Of a DNA stretch of 10,455 bases, positions 1-5,841 are shown one piece after another. Below the pieces are notes generated by a model. The model saw only the letters and a list, made by a program, of their open reading frames with translations, made no database searches and had not been told where the DNA came from. Each line of letters opens with the position of its first letter. The stretch's first letter is position 1. The position numbers and the translations under genes were made by a program. Origin of the DNA: JADFNO01 sp965369945 (GTDB lineage: Bacteria > Planctomycetota > Phycisphaerae > Phycisphaerales > SM1A02); assembly GCA_965369945.1 (NCBI GenBank), contig CBDUST010000146.1, forward strand, positions 1 to 10,455. Direction: 5' to 3'.

Positions 1-351
1 CAAGGCTCGGAACAGCTCACCGAACCCTTCGATTTCGATGGTTATCAGGTCGCGCAGGACCTCGACAGTTCTGTCGCGGTGGGCGAGGCCGGTGCCTCCC
101 GTGGTCAAAATGGCCTGCACTTGGGCGTTTTTCAGCCACGCCTTGATCTGGTGAGTGATAGCGGCCGGCTCATCGGGAACGATCGCAGCTTCCACGATCG
201 TGTGACCCGCTTCGGTGAGAAGCTGTTGAATCAACGGCCCGCTCTGGTCCGTCTCGGTTGTCCGTGTGTCGGAGATGGTGAGCACCGCGCAACCGACCTG
301 GTTGCTTCGGGCCGAATCGGTTCCGTGCTGGTGGTGTTCGTCTACAGGCAT
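1..351 (-). CDS. moaB: Molybdenum cofactor biosynthesis protein, MoaB/MogA family (3' end beyond window)
   Basis: This family binds molybdopterin and adenylates it (MogA-type activity) or is a close relative (MoaB), in the cytoplasm, on the way to molybdenum cofactor. The 117 visible residues start at ATG 351-349 and run off the window edge. An 18-residue polar leader precedes the conserved core. VGCAVLTISDTR (19-30) matches the first strand and the family SDTR motif. TTGGTGLAHRD (83-93) is the hallmark MPT-binding loop. GFGELFR (109-115) is the conserved motif after it. The gene diverges from acpS across about 53 bases, so both promoters probably lie in 352-404. MoaB and MogA cannot be told apart from this fragment, so the symbol is provisional; the family assignment is firm. 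Confidence 0.87.
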   Translation of the reverse strand, partial: MPVDEHHQHGTDSARSNQVGCAVLTISDTRTTETDQSGPLIQQLLTEAGHTIVEAAIVPDEPAAITHQIKAWLKNAQVQAILTTGGTGLAHRDRTVEVLRDLITIEIEGFGELFRAL

Positions 352-404
352 GGTCGCGTGGTCTTACCTCCCCGGGGCAAACAGTGGGCGCTAGGATGCG
401 TGGC

Positions 405-809
405 ATGAGAATCATCGGCCACGGGATTGATATTGTCGAGGTGCCGCGGATCGCAGCTATGCTCCAAGAGCACGGTCAACGGTTCGTGACCCGTTGCTTC
501 ACCGAGGCTGAGGCAGGGTATGCCGACGCGGCCCGTCGCCGGCGAGCGGAGCATTACGCCGCCCGATTTGCGTGCAAGGAGGCTGTGCTGAAGGTGCTGG
601 GGACTGGATGGCGGGACGGGATCGCATGGCGGGATATCGAGGTCCGGCGGGGGCCGCTGGGACAACCAAACGTCGTTTTGACCGGTCGATGTGCCGAACT
701 TGCCGATGAACTCGGTATCGAGCATTGGCACGTAAGCCTAAGCCATACTGAAACCTTCGCCACTGCGAGCGTGATCGGCAGTGGTCCAGCGACCGGAACC
801 GATGCGTAA
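405..809 (+). CDS. acpS: Holo-[acyl-carrier-protein] synthase (AcpS)
   Basis: AcpS transfers the 4'-phosphopantetheine arm of CoA to the serine of acyl carrier protein, activating it for fatty acid synthesis. The 134 residues are the usual length for this trimeric enzyme. GIDIVEVPRI near the N-terminus carries the Mg-binding Asp. FACKEAVLKVLGTG carries the second metal-ligand Glu (KEA). SLSHT near the C-terminus is the third family motif. I chose ATG 405 because MRIIGHGIDIV is the family N-terminus and AGGA (393-396) lies 8 bases upstream; GTG 384 and ATG 396 are in frame but add only a few residues. The 3' end overlaps the next gene by 8 bases, suggesting co-transcription and coupled translation. 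Confidence 0.93.
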   Translation: MRIIGHGIDIVEVPRIAAMLQEHGQRFVTRCFTEAEAGYADAARRRRAEHYAARFACKEAVLKVLGTGWRDGIAWRDIEVRRGPLGQPNVVLTGRCAELADELGIEHWHVSLSHTETFATASVIGSGPATGTDA

Positions 810-1572
810 GCCACCAGAAACGATTCTCCGCAGAGGCAAGCGGCGAGGTAACCCTGCCCTGTATGAGCTGATCCAAAGTCGATCGGCAAGCCGGGCAGTT
901 CCACCACTACCCGAGCCGGAGCCGGCCGCCTCGTCACCGCCGCCTCCAACCGGCGAATCGATCAAATGGCTCAGCCCCGGTCGAACGATTCGTGTGCCGA
1001 TCGGCTACCTCTTTCTGGCCGCGGCTGCGCTGATACTGGTCGTCGTCTTTGTCTATATGTTCGGTTACCAGCGCGGTGAGCGGGCGTCCCAACTCGAGTT
1101 TGGCGACCTCGCCGGTCGAACCGGCCCGGCGCGCAGTCACGAGATCGCCCAGGACCCGATGGCCCGAGATTCCGGACCTGGGGTGGGTTCAGCACGCTTC
1201 GCCGACCGTGAGCCATATGCGGTGCGTTCCAACACCGGCTCGGCCGTCGGGAACCGCGATCTCTGGGGGGCGATCCAGTCAGACCCGCGCGAGGCCGGAC
1301 TGAACTATTTCATCCTCATCCACACCCAGCGAGCAAACGCCGTCAAGCTGGCCAAGTTTTGCCGGGCCGAGTCGCTTGAAGCCTACGTCGTCAAAGCTAG
1401 GAATATGGACCAATACCAGGTGATTGTCCTTCCCGGCTACCGAAAAGGCGCCCGAGAACACGCGCAGATCACCGCTTTGGAACGGTCCATCAAGGAAGTC
1501 ACACGAAAATGGAAGCTGCGGGTCAACTCCAGGGACGATCTGAGCTATTATCCCGTTCGATACGACGGCTGA
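802..1572 (+). CDS. Single-pass membrane protein with SPOR-like C-terminal domain
   Basis: The 256-residue protein has three parts: a basic, cytoplasmic-looking N-terminus (MRKPPETILRRGKRRGNP), a Pro-rich stretch (about 33-50), and one hydrophobic helix at about 67-87. An extracytoplasmic region follows, ending in a compact domain at about 166-256. That domain begins GLNYFILIHTQ, continues with an A/L-rich helix, and has a second strand YQVIVLPGY. This strand-helix-strand order with a YFI.I opening resembles SPOR domains, which bind denuded peptidoglycan glycan, but that is inference from pattern and the domain is divergent. ATG 802 overlaps acpS; GTG 781 in the same frame is an alternative start adding 7 residues. 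It sits 29 bases upstream of the small basic protein gene, so an acpS operon is likely. No characterised homologue is recognised. Confidence 0.8.
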   Translation: MRKPPETILRRGKRRGNPALYELIQSRSASRAVPPLPEPEPAASSPPPPTGESIKWLSPGRTIRVPIGYLFLAAAALILVVVFVYMFGYQRGERASQLEFGDLAGRTGPARSHEIAQDPMARDSGPGVGSARFADREPYAVRSNTGSAVGNRDLWGAIQSDPREAGLNYFILIHTQRANAVKLAKFCRAESLEAYVVKARNMDQYQVIVLPGYRKGAREHAQITALERSIKEVTRKWKLRVNSRDDLSYYPVRYDG

Positions 1573-1601
1573 ACGAGGCGTAGCAACGGAAGAGCGACCC
1601 C

Positions 1602-1871
1602 ATGAGTATGCACCGAAGTCTGAAAACCCAATCCGGGGCATTGAACGAGCACCGCAACGTCCTCACCCGTGCCGAGCGGATCGTTCGCCTGACGGAGCAA
1701 GATCGTTTTGTCGCCGACGAGGATTCACCGCTGTACCTGCCCAAGGTCGCCAATCGCGCGGTAAACACCGGCAAGAAGAAGAAGGCCGCCGAAGAGAAGC
1801 CCGAGGAAGGCGCCGAGACGACCGAAGCAGCGAGCGAAGAGACAGCCGCGCCCTCTGCTCCGACGAGCTAG
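1602..1871 (+). CDS. PVC-type small basic protein with acidic Glu/Ala C-terminal tail
   Basis: The N-terminal ~55 residues (MSMHRSLKTQSG, then EHRNVLTRAERIVRL, then LPKV) fit the small basic protein family of Planctomycetes, Verrucomicrobia and Chlamydiae (I recall it as TIGR04137). Its function is not established; a ribosome- or RNA-associated role has been suspected for small basic proteins of this kind. After a Lys cluster (58-61) comes a 28-residue tail rich in Glu, Ala and Thr (62-89), which I recall as absent from the shortest members. ATG 1602 has a good ribosome binding site, GGAAGAG at 1588-1594, 7 bases upstream. The last 22 codons and the stop are duplicated, imperfectly, at 3735-3805. 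The family call rests on recall of the N-terminal pattern. Confidence 0.8.
   Translation: MSMHRSLKTQSGALNEHRNVLTRAERIVRLTEQDRFVADEDSPLYLPKVANRAVNTGKKKKAAEEKPEEGAETTEAASEETAAPSAPTS
1801..1871 (+). repeat. Left copy of a 71-bp imperfect direct repeat (3' end of the small basic protein gene)
   Basis: Aligned without gaps to 3735-3805, 59 of 71 positions match. The first 50 bases match at 46 positions, the last 21 at 13. The alignment ends at both stop codons (TAG here, TAA there). Several differences are third-position and synonymous (GGC/GGT, GAA/GAG). Similarity stops abruptly to the left of 1801/3735. This copy is part of the intact gene. Confidence 0.9.
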
Positions 1872-1917
1872 CTGCCTCAAGGCCCCCTCCCGGTCGTTCC
1901 GAAGGAGGAACGTCACC

Positions 1918-2223
1918 ATGAACGGAGGCAAGTTCCTGATTGCTGTTGGCGTCGGTCTACTCGTGCTCGGGGCCGCACTGATCTACGTCAGCGAGTCCCG
2001 CCATCTCGACGACCCGGAGCCCGAGTTTGCGAACAACTATTCGGAGCCCATGTTGGTCGGCGGCCAGATTAAGCAAATCGGGATACCAAACCCCAAGTGG
2101 GGCGAGCCAAGCGCGAACGAACGCGAGGAGCGAGAGATCGCCCTTGTGTACGGCATAGCGTCATTGGTTCTGGGGTCCGCCCTTCTCGTTGGTGGGTGGC
2201 TGATGCCGAGGAAGTCCTCATGA
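1918..2223 (+). CDS. Small membrane protein with two TM segments, unknown function
   Basis: The product has 101 residues. Hydrophobic helices lie at about 5-24 (FLIAVGVGLLVLGAALIYV) and 76-96 (LVYGIASLVLGSALLVGGWL), flanking a charged, Pro/Asn-containing loop that would face outward or inward together. It ends in a basic MPRKSS tail. The start is well supported: AAGGAGG (1902-1908) lies 9 bases before ATG 1918. Its stop overlaps the next start as ATGA, so the two genes are translationally coupled. I do not recognise a named family. It lies just right of the small basic protein gene, inside the putative insertion. Confidence 0.75.
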   Translation: MNGGKFLIAVGVGLLVLGAALIYVSESRHLDDPEPEFANNYSEPMLVGGQIKQIGIPNPKWGEPSANEREEREIALVYGIASLVLGSALLVGGWLMPRKSS

Positions 2224-2369
2224 CCGACACCCCCGAGACCGAAGACCAGGAAATCCCCGCCACAGTCCAGAGAATAATCGACGCTGAGAAGATGCGATTC
2301 AGCATCGGGTGCTGGGTCATCATCATCGCGGTCGTGGGCGGTGGACTCGTTTTGTGGTGGCTGTTCTAA
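2220..2369 (+). CDS. 49-residue single-pass membrane peptide, unknown function
   Basis: The start ATG (2220-2222) overlaps the previous stop TGA (2221-2223) as ATGA, a classic translational coupling arrangement. The N-terminal half is acidic and soluble (MTDTPETEDQEIPATV, then QRIIDAEKMRF). The C-terminal half is one hydrophobic helix (about 29-49, CWVIIIAVVGGGLVLWWLF) ending at the stop. This is a tail-anchored layout. The partner upstream is a two-TM protein, so the pair may form a small membrane complex, which is inference from coupling alone. A longer in-frame reading from 2097 would run inside the upstream gene and is not favoured. No family is recognised. Confidence 0.65.
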   Translation: MTDTPETEDQEIPATVQRIIDAEKMRFSIGCWVIIIAVVGGGLVLWWLF

Positions 2370-2444
2370 GGAATATCCGCTAGGTTGGGGTCTGCGAAAC
2401 GTGGCCCACAGCCTTAGGTCGACGGAGTTCCGTTCGATCAACTA

Positions 2445-2708
2445 TTGGGTGAACAAGTGGTTTGGTGGATTCTATATGCCATGGCGGCACTTCTGCTTTT
2501 GCTCCATTGGAGGGGTCGCAACGCAGTTTGGGGTGGTGCAACACTCGGCTTTCTGATCGGCGTTGTCGTTGCGTTGTTTCGGGACGGATTCGATTGGTGG
2601 CTGGTCGCCAAGATTGCGACCGTCGCTACCCTAATCAGTACCGTCACCGAGTGGGCTCCACGATTGCTCCGGCGGATGCTGCAATCCTCGCCTACTGACG
2701 CCAGCTAA
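2445..2708 (+). CDS. Small hydrophobic membrane protein, unknown function
   Basis: The 87-residue product has a first helix at about 5-21 (VVWWILYAMAALLLLL), the sequence HWRGRNAVWGGA, a second helix at about 30-45 (GGATLGFLIGVVVALF) and an amphipathic or third helix at about 50-68. It ends in a basic segment (RLLRRM) and a short polar tail. This is a coherent Trp-rich membrane topology with positive charges near the ends, which supports a real gene. The start is uncertain: TTG 2445 or GTG 2457. GGAG at 2424-2427 is too far from 2445 for a good ribosome binding site. It lies 75 bases after the previous gene and ends 69 bases before the convergent SIR2 gene. Function unknown. Confidence 0.6.
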   Translation: MGEQVVWWILYAMAALLLLLHWRGRNAVWGGATLGFLIGVVVALFRDGFDWWLVAKIATVATLISTVTEWAPRLLRRMLQSSPTDAS

Positions 2709-2777
2709 CCACCACTATCACCGCCCACGGACAAATAAGTGTACCAAGGCGGAGGGGCGATTCACGAAGATCCAAGT

Positions 2778-3713
2778 CTATTGTTGCTCGGACCGCATAA
2801 AGAGTTCAGGATGGTTGCGAAGAAACTGATTCACCGATTCGGGTACTAAATTCCTGCCTTTAAGTCGGGGAATAAGTGGCCGAATAAACAGTCTTTGCTC
2901 CGCTAGCGTAAATCCCTTACAGGTGCCCCATATCTTTGCGCTCGACTCGTGCAGGCGTAATCGCTCGACATTCTTGCGGAAGTATCCGAAACCCAGGAAT
3001 ACCACATTTGTGGCATCGCGTAGCACGTCATGAGCCTTCTTATACTGCGATTCTTCTGAATCAACATCATGCACAATCTGTATGTTCCTTTCAGCTATCT
3101 CCAAGTTCTTGATAGAAAGATCAGACTTATACTCTCTGATATCCTCACCCTCACCGTACAACTCACCCAGCGTACCGTGGAGGTGAATAATCGGAATGTG
3201 CTTTTCTAAGATCTCTATGCACACGTTCCGCTCAAACCCATAAGTGGCCTCTAACACACGCAGCAGACAATATTCGAGAGAGCGGTCGTAGTTGTATGTG
3301 ATGATGCTCAGTTGGTTCTTGCCAAAGTCGTTCTAATCTGGTGTATGCATCAACCTAAAAAGAGTTCCATACCACGTCTCTACCTGGGCAGGATCGCGCT
3401 CCAAGCGGAACAACTTCTTCGGATCCTCACGGTGCATGAGCAAATACGCAATTACCCTTTTGCCAAGTTGTTCATATTCCGTTCGTGTTTCGAGGAAGGC
3501 GTCAATTGAAGGAACCAGCGATGCCTCAAGTGCCGCCCGAAAAGCATCAATATCCTTTGGATCAACACCACCGGCACTGAGATCTGCTGCGAGAGATCCT
3601 TGAATTTCGCCGAATGGGTAAAGGGCCTCATGCACAAGTTCGTCGCCAACCGGAAACCCGTAGGGACTGCTCGCCCCCGCGCCCAATACCAATACCACGG
3701 GAATGTCGATCAT
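2778..3713 (-). pseudogene. SIR2-family NADase-like protein interrupted by one in-frame TAG
   Basis: Read through a single TAG at 3335-3333, the frame from ATG 3713 to TAG 2780-2778 gives 311 codons of a complete prokaryotic SIR2-like (SIR2_2-type) domain. VVLVLGAGASSPYGFP (6-21) is the NAD-binding glycine loop. Codon 127 is the amber. IITYNYDRSLE follows, with the conserved Asn-Tyr-Asp at 141-143. IIHLHGTL has the expected catalytic His at 179. VVFLGFGYFRKN (FLGFG at 239-243) is the last signature. Stand-alone proteins of this type are often antiviral NADases. Without readthrough the 126-residue product lacks NYD, His and FLGFG, and GTG 3257 restarts too late. ATG 3725 is an alternative start. 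GC is lower than the flanks. The start abuts the duplicated gene end at 3735. Read error, recent decay or suppression are all possible. Confidence 0.85.
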
Positions 3714-3733
3714 CGTGGCGGCCATCCTAACCG

Positions 3734-3805
3734 ACCGAGGAAGGTGCCGAGACGACCGAGGCAGCGAGCGAAGACGCAGCCGCGTCCGCCGATTCGACGA
3801 AGTAA
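3734..3805 (+). pseudogene. Headless 3' remnant of a small basic protein gene
   Basis: In the frame starting at 3734 the sequence reads 23 codons (TEEGAETTEAASEDAAASADSTK in two parts: TEEGAETTEAASED, then AAASADSTK) ending in TAA. It parallels the tail of the protein at 1602-1871, residues 67-89. A stop (TAA 3728-3730) lies two codons upstream in the same frame and no start exists, so it is not expressed as a protein. Similarity begins sharply at 3735. Synonymous differences suggest the copy came from a diverged allele or paralogue, or has had time to diverge. Confidence 0.82.
3735..3805 (+). repeat. Right copy of the 71-bp imperfect direct repeat
   Basis: This is the partner of 1801-1871 (59/71 identical, ungapped). 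It is the likely right boundary of the inserted segment. On the minus strand it forms the upstream region of the SIR2-like gene, whose start codon candidates (3725, 3713) lie 10-22 bases inside the boundary. Confidence 0.88.
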
Positions 3806-3839
3806 AGCCGCCCCATTTCCTTGCTTGATAGACCTGCTC

Positions 3840-3857
3840 CCCGGCAAGCACGCCGGG
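3840..3857 (+). terminator. GC hairpin downstream of the displaced gene end
   Basis: CCCGGC (3840-3845) pairs with GCCGGG (3852-3857) around a 6-base loop. No T-run follows, so it is at best a weak or Rho-assisted terminator. It lies 34 bases after the TAA of the remnant. It may be the original 3' signal of the small basic protein gene before the insertion separated them. Confidence 0.35.
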
Positions 3858-3933
3858 CTACCCCTACACTGTCACATAGCGGCAGCCATCGTCGTTGGTG
3901 CGCTGAGGCTTTAGCGGTGGTAGGTATCTGCTC

Positions 3934-5103
3934 GTGGCGACTTGCGCGATTCAATACGAAGACCTGATCAGTGCTCGTTCCCAGTCGATCGACGTTTCCG
4001 GAATCCGGCGCGTCTTCGAACTTGGTGCGACGCTGGCCGATCCGATCAATTTCTCGATCGGTCAGCCGGACTTCCCGGTTCCCGAGGCGCTGAAGGAAGC
4101 CGCGATCAACGCTGTCCGCGCGGACCGCAACGGCTACACACTGACCCAAGGCATCCCCGAACTGCGCGATGCGATCACCGCTCGCCTTCTGGAGGACGTC
4201 GGTTGGCAGGTGCCGTCTGAGGAGCAGGGACTCATCGTTACCTCGGGAACGAGCGGCGGGCTGTTGGAAGCGTTCCTGGCTGTGCTCGACCCGGGTGATG
4301 AGGTCATCATTCCCGACCCGTACTTCGTGGTCTATCCCGCTTTGGCGACCATGGTTGGAGCGACGGTCAAGTACTGCGATACCTATCCGGACTTCCGATT
4401 CACGGCTGATCGTGTTGAGCCGTTGATCACCGGTCGAACCAAGCTGGTTCTGCTGAACTCGCCGAGCAACCCCAGCGGCGTCGTCCTGACCGGAAATGAG
4501 CTTCGCGACCTGACCGAATTGTGTGACGGAAAGGGAGTCCTACTCGTTTCCGACGAGATCTACGACGAGTTCACCTATGAAGACGCTCGGGAGGACGGAC
4601 GTTGCCCAAGCCCAGCACGCATGTCTCACAACGTTCTGCTCGTCCGTGGGTATGGCAAGACCTACGGCTGCACCGGATGGCGACTGGGCTATGCAGCCGG
4701 ACCCAAGGCTGTGATCGAGCAGATGGCCAAGCTCCAGCAGTACACGTTCGTCTGTGCACCGTCGATGGCTCAGTCGGCGGTGGTCGGTGCGTACGATGTG
4801 GACGTCTCGGCACACGTCCGGGCGTATCAGCACAAGCGGGATATGGTTGAGCAGGCCTTTGACGGCGTGGCGGAAGTCGTGCATCCCGGCGGGGCTTTCT
4901 ACGCCTTCATCAAAGTGCCCACAGCGCTGGCCGAGACCGCCACCGAGTTTGTGGAGCGGGCCATTGAACACAACGTCCTGCTCATCCCCGGGTGCGTCTT
5001 TAGTCGCCGCGACACTCACCTGCGGCTGAGTTACGCCGTGAATGATCGAACCCTCGGCAAAGGGCTCGACGTACTTGTCCAGCTTATGACGAAGTTGGCC
5101 TGA
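3934..5103 (+). CDS. Class I/II PLP-dependent aminotransferase (aspartate aminotransferase-like)
   Basis: This is a fold-type I aminotransferase moving an amino group between an amino acid and a 2-oxo acid through PLP in the cytoplasm. The 389 residues match family length. INFSIGQPDFPVP is the N-terminal substrate-loop region. NGYTLTQGIPELR and VTSGTSGG (PLP phosphate loop) follow. NSPSNPSG (175-182) holds the conserved PLP-binding Asn. VSDEIYDEF has Asp207 and Tyr210 contacting the cofactor. GYGKTYGCTGWRLGY has the Schiff-base Lys242. LRLSYA carries Arg364 for the substrate carboxylate. Start GTG 3934 follows a GGTAGGT at about 3917-3923. Substrate cannot be fixed from motifs; aspartate, alanine or aromatic specificity are all possible. 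It stands alone between the insertion and a candidate small RNA. Confidence 0.92.
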   Translation: MATCAIQYEDLISARSQSIDVSGIRRVFELGATLADPINFSIGQPDFPVPEALKEAAINAVRADRNGYTLTQGIPELRDAITARLLEDVGWQVPSEEQGLIVTSGTSGGLLEAFLAVLDPGDEVIIPDPYFVVYPALATMVGATVKYCDTYPDFRFTADRVEPLITGRTKLVLLNSPSNPSGVVLTGNELRDLTELCDGKGVLLVSDEIYDEFTYEDAREDGRCPSPARMSHNVLLVRGYGKTYGCTGWRLGYAAGPKAVIEQMAKLQQYTFVCAPSMAQSAVVGAYDVDVSAHVRAYQHKRDMVEQAFDGVAEVVHPGGAFYAFIKVPTALAETATEFVERAIEHNVLLIPGCVFSRRDTHLRLSYAVNDRTLGKGLDVLVQLMTKLA

Positions 5104-5220
5104 GGCCGCAAGCGCCAGCCGGGCCTTGACCGCAGCCCTCAAACCGAACGAGGCAATCTTGGTAGGTTGGGCGGACCTTCACCTCAACGTGATTTCTTCG
5201 ACAAATCAAGCAAAAAATGG

Positions 5221-5249
5221 TTGCTGGGGCCGGTATGGTTGGTCATAGT
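5221..5249 (+). promoter_or_regulatory. Possible sigma-70-type promoter for a small RNA
   Basis: TTGCTG (5221-5226) and CATAGT (5244-5249) are separated by 17 bases. They match the consensus at 3 of 6 and 4 of 6 positions. The position is what gives it weight: a start near 5256 would lead into the hairpin at 5269 and the terminator ending at 5348. The match is weak on its own. Confidence 0.3.
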
Positions 5250-5255
5250 AGAAGT

Positions 5256-5348
5256 TGCAACAGCATACTCGCGCAGCCCAGCGGGGCAGCGCGACTGACG
5301 AGCCATCCACCCGCCGCCGATTAGGACTTTGTCCTGTCGGCGGTTTTT
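5256..5348 (+). ncRNA. Candidate structured small RNA of about 90 nt, unknown class
   Basis: Two consecutive stem-loops are directly visible. The first (5269-5294) pairs TCGCGC with GCGCGA, has one A/A mismatch, then pairs GCCC with GGGC around an AGCG loop. The second (5314-5343) is an intrinsic terminator followed by five T. An orphan terminator about 210 bases after the aminotransferase stop, preceded by a designed-looking hairpin and a promoter-like pair, suggests an independent transcript. It could instead be the long 3' untranslated end of the aminotransferase mRNA. I do not recognise a known RNA family. The 5' end is estimated from the promoter guess. Confidence 0.42.
5314..5348 (+). 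terminator. Strong Rho-independent terminator
   Basis: CCGCCGA (5314-5320) pairs with TCGGCGG (5337-5343), and inside it AGGAC pairs with GTCCT around a TTT loop. Five T follow directly (5344-5348). This is the clearest terminator in the window and works for + strand transcription only, since no T-run flanks the other side. It ends either the aminotransferase message or a small RNA. Confidence 0.82.
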
Positions 5349-5442
5349 GTTTGCCACCGTCCAAATAACTCACGACCGAGGCGCGCTCGTCCCACCCCAC
5401 CTCGGCGGTCGAGGTTCTGGCTCGACGTGGGCACCGTATCGC

Positions 5443-5475
5443 GCCCACTCAAGGGTGGGCCCGGCTTCGGGGCCC
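5443..5475. terminator. Pair of overlapping GC hairpins near the lipoprotein 3' end
   Basis: GCCCAC (5443-5448) pairs with GTGGGC (5455-5460), and GGGCCC (5457-5462) pairs with GGGCCC (5470-5475). The two structures share bases and are mutually exclusive. They lie 25-58 bases past the minus-strand stop at 5501. There is no T-run on either strand, so termination would need Rho; a transcript-stabilising role is equally possible. Confidence 0.3.
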
Positions 5476-5500
5476 GAGTTCGCTGCCATCTCGCGCTGGA

Positions 5501-5710
5501 CTATTCGTCGTCAGCCGGCGCAGACACGTCCTGGTCGGGCACCATTTCCGCATTGGGCGGTCCGGGCGGAGCGATAGGATCAGGCGAATCACGCCGTCCC
5601 TCAGACATCGCTCGGTCCTCAGCGTTCTGTGGCGTTGGCTTGCTGTCACAGCCCATCAGCACTGTGCCCATGACAAGGGTGGCAACGACAAGCACTGCAA
5701 ATTGCTTCAT
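5501..5710 (-). CDS. Small Pro-rich lipoprotein
   Basis: The product has 69 residues. A short basic start (MKQ), a hydrophobic segment (FAVLVVATLVMGTV) and the lipobox LMGC (18-21) predict lipidation of Cys21 after signal peptidase II cleavage. The mature 49 residues are polar, with APPGPP in the middle and an acidic end (PADDE). There is no folded domain, so it is probably a short anchored or spacer peptide. ATG 5710 has GGAAGGA about 8 bases upstream, a strong ribosome binding site. It lies 131 bases downstream of another lipoprotein with the same architecture on the same strand. Function unknown. Confidence 0.82.
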   Translation of the reverse strand: MKQFAVLVVATLVMGTVLMGCDSKPTPQNAEDRAMSEGRRDSPDPIAPPGPPNAEMVPDQDVSAPADDE

Positions 5711-5841
5711 GGTTAGCTTCCTTCCAATAGAGGTGGCCGCTCCGAGAGCGACCGAACATAACTATACCCGATTCGAGGCGGGAGTGGCGTATCTCGGGTC
5801 GCGTACTCGTTGGGGCCGCCTCGATCGAGGGTAAGACCCAG

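Larger units (their letters stand above)
1872..3734. mobile_element. Putative inserted segment between two copies of a gene 3' end (no integrase seen)
   Basis: The segment is bracketed by the 3' end of the small basic protein gene (1801-1871) and a headless copy of that end (3735-3805). This is the layout left when an integrative element enters the 3' end of a gene and restores it with its own copy. It carries three small membrane-protein genes on + and a SIR2-like gene on -. Hand counts of 60-base lines in the SIR2 part give about 45-55% GC (2821-2880: 27/60; 3001-3060: 28/60; 3361-3420: 33/60), against 37/60 in the aminotransferase (4261-4320). No integrase, transposase or terminal inverted repeat is visible, so mobility is inferred. 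Alternatives are a decayed tandem duplicate of the small basic protein gene, or SIR2 alone as the insert. Confidence 0.45.
5104..5500. other. Non-coding stretch between the aminotransferase and the minus-strand lipoprotein
   Basis: No convincing coding frame lies in these 397 bases. An antisense frame at 5206-5448 lacks hydrophobic pattern or known motifs. The stretch holds a promoter-like pair (5221-5249), a symmetric hairpin (5269-5294), a strong intrinsic terminator (5314-5348) and a second group of GC hairpins (5443-5475) near the 3' end of the minus-strand lipoprotein. Confidence 0.7.

Noticed and set aside
3333..3335. Stop codon reassignment as the explanation of the SIR2 TAG
   Set aside because: TAG ends several other genes in the window (1869-1871, 5501-5503, 5842-5844, 6520-6522, 9612-9614), so it works as a normal stop.
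3312..3914. Plus-strand reading frames across the SIR2 region
   Set aside because: They are shadows of the SIR2-like gene, lack family motifs, and the frame of the duplicated tail is closed by TAA at 3728-3730.
5294..5302. CTGACGA matching the hammerhead ribozyme core CUGANGA after the first hairpin
   Set aside because: No GAAA box and no matching helices follow within the expected distance, so the seven bases are chance.
5206..5448. Antisense reading frame of 80 codons
   Set aside because: It covers the terminator and hairpins, has Arg/Pro/Ser-rich composition and no motif or ribosome binding site.
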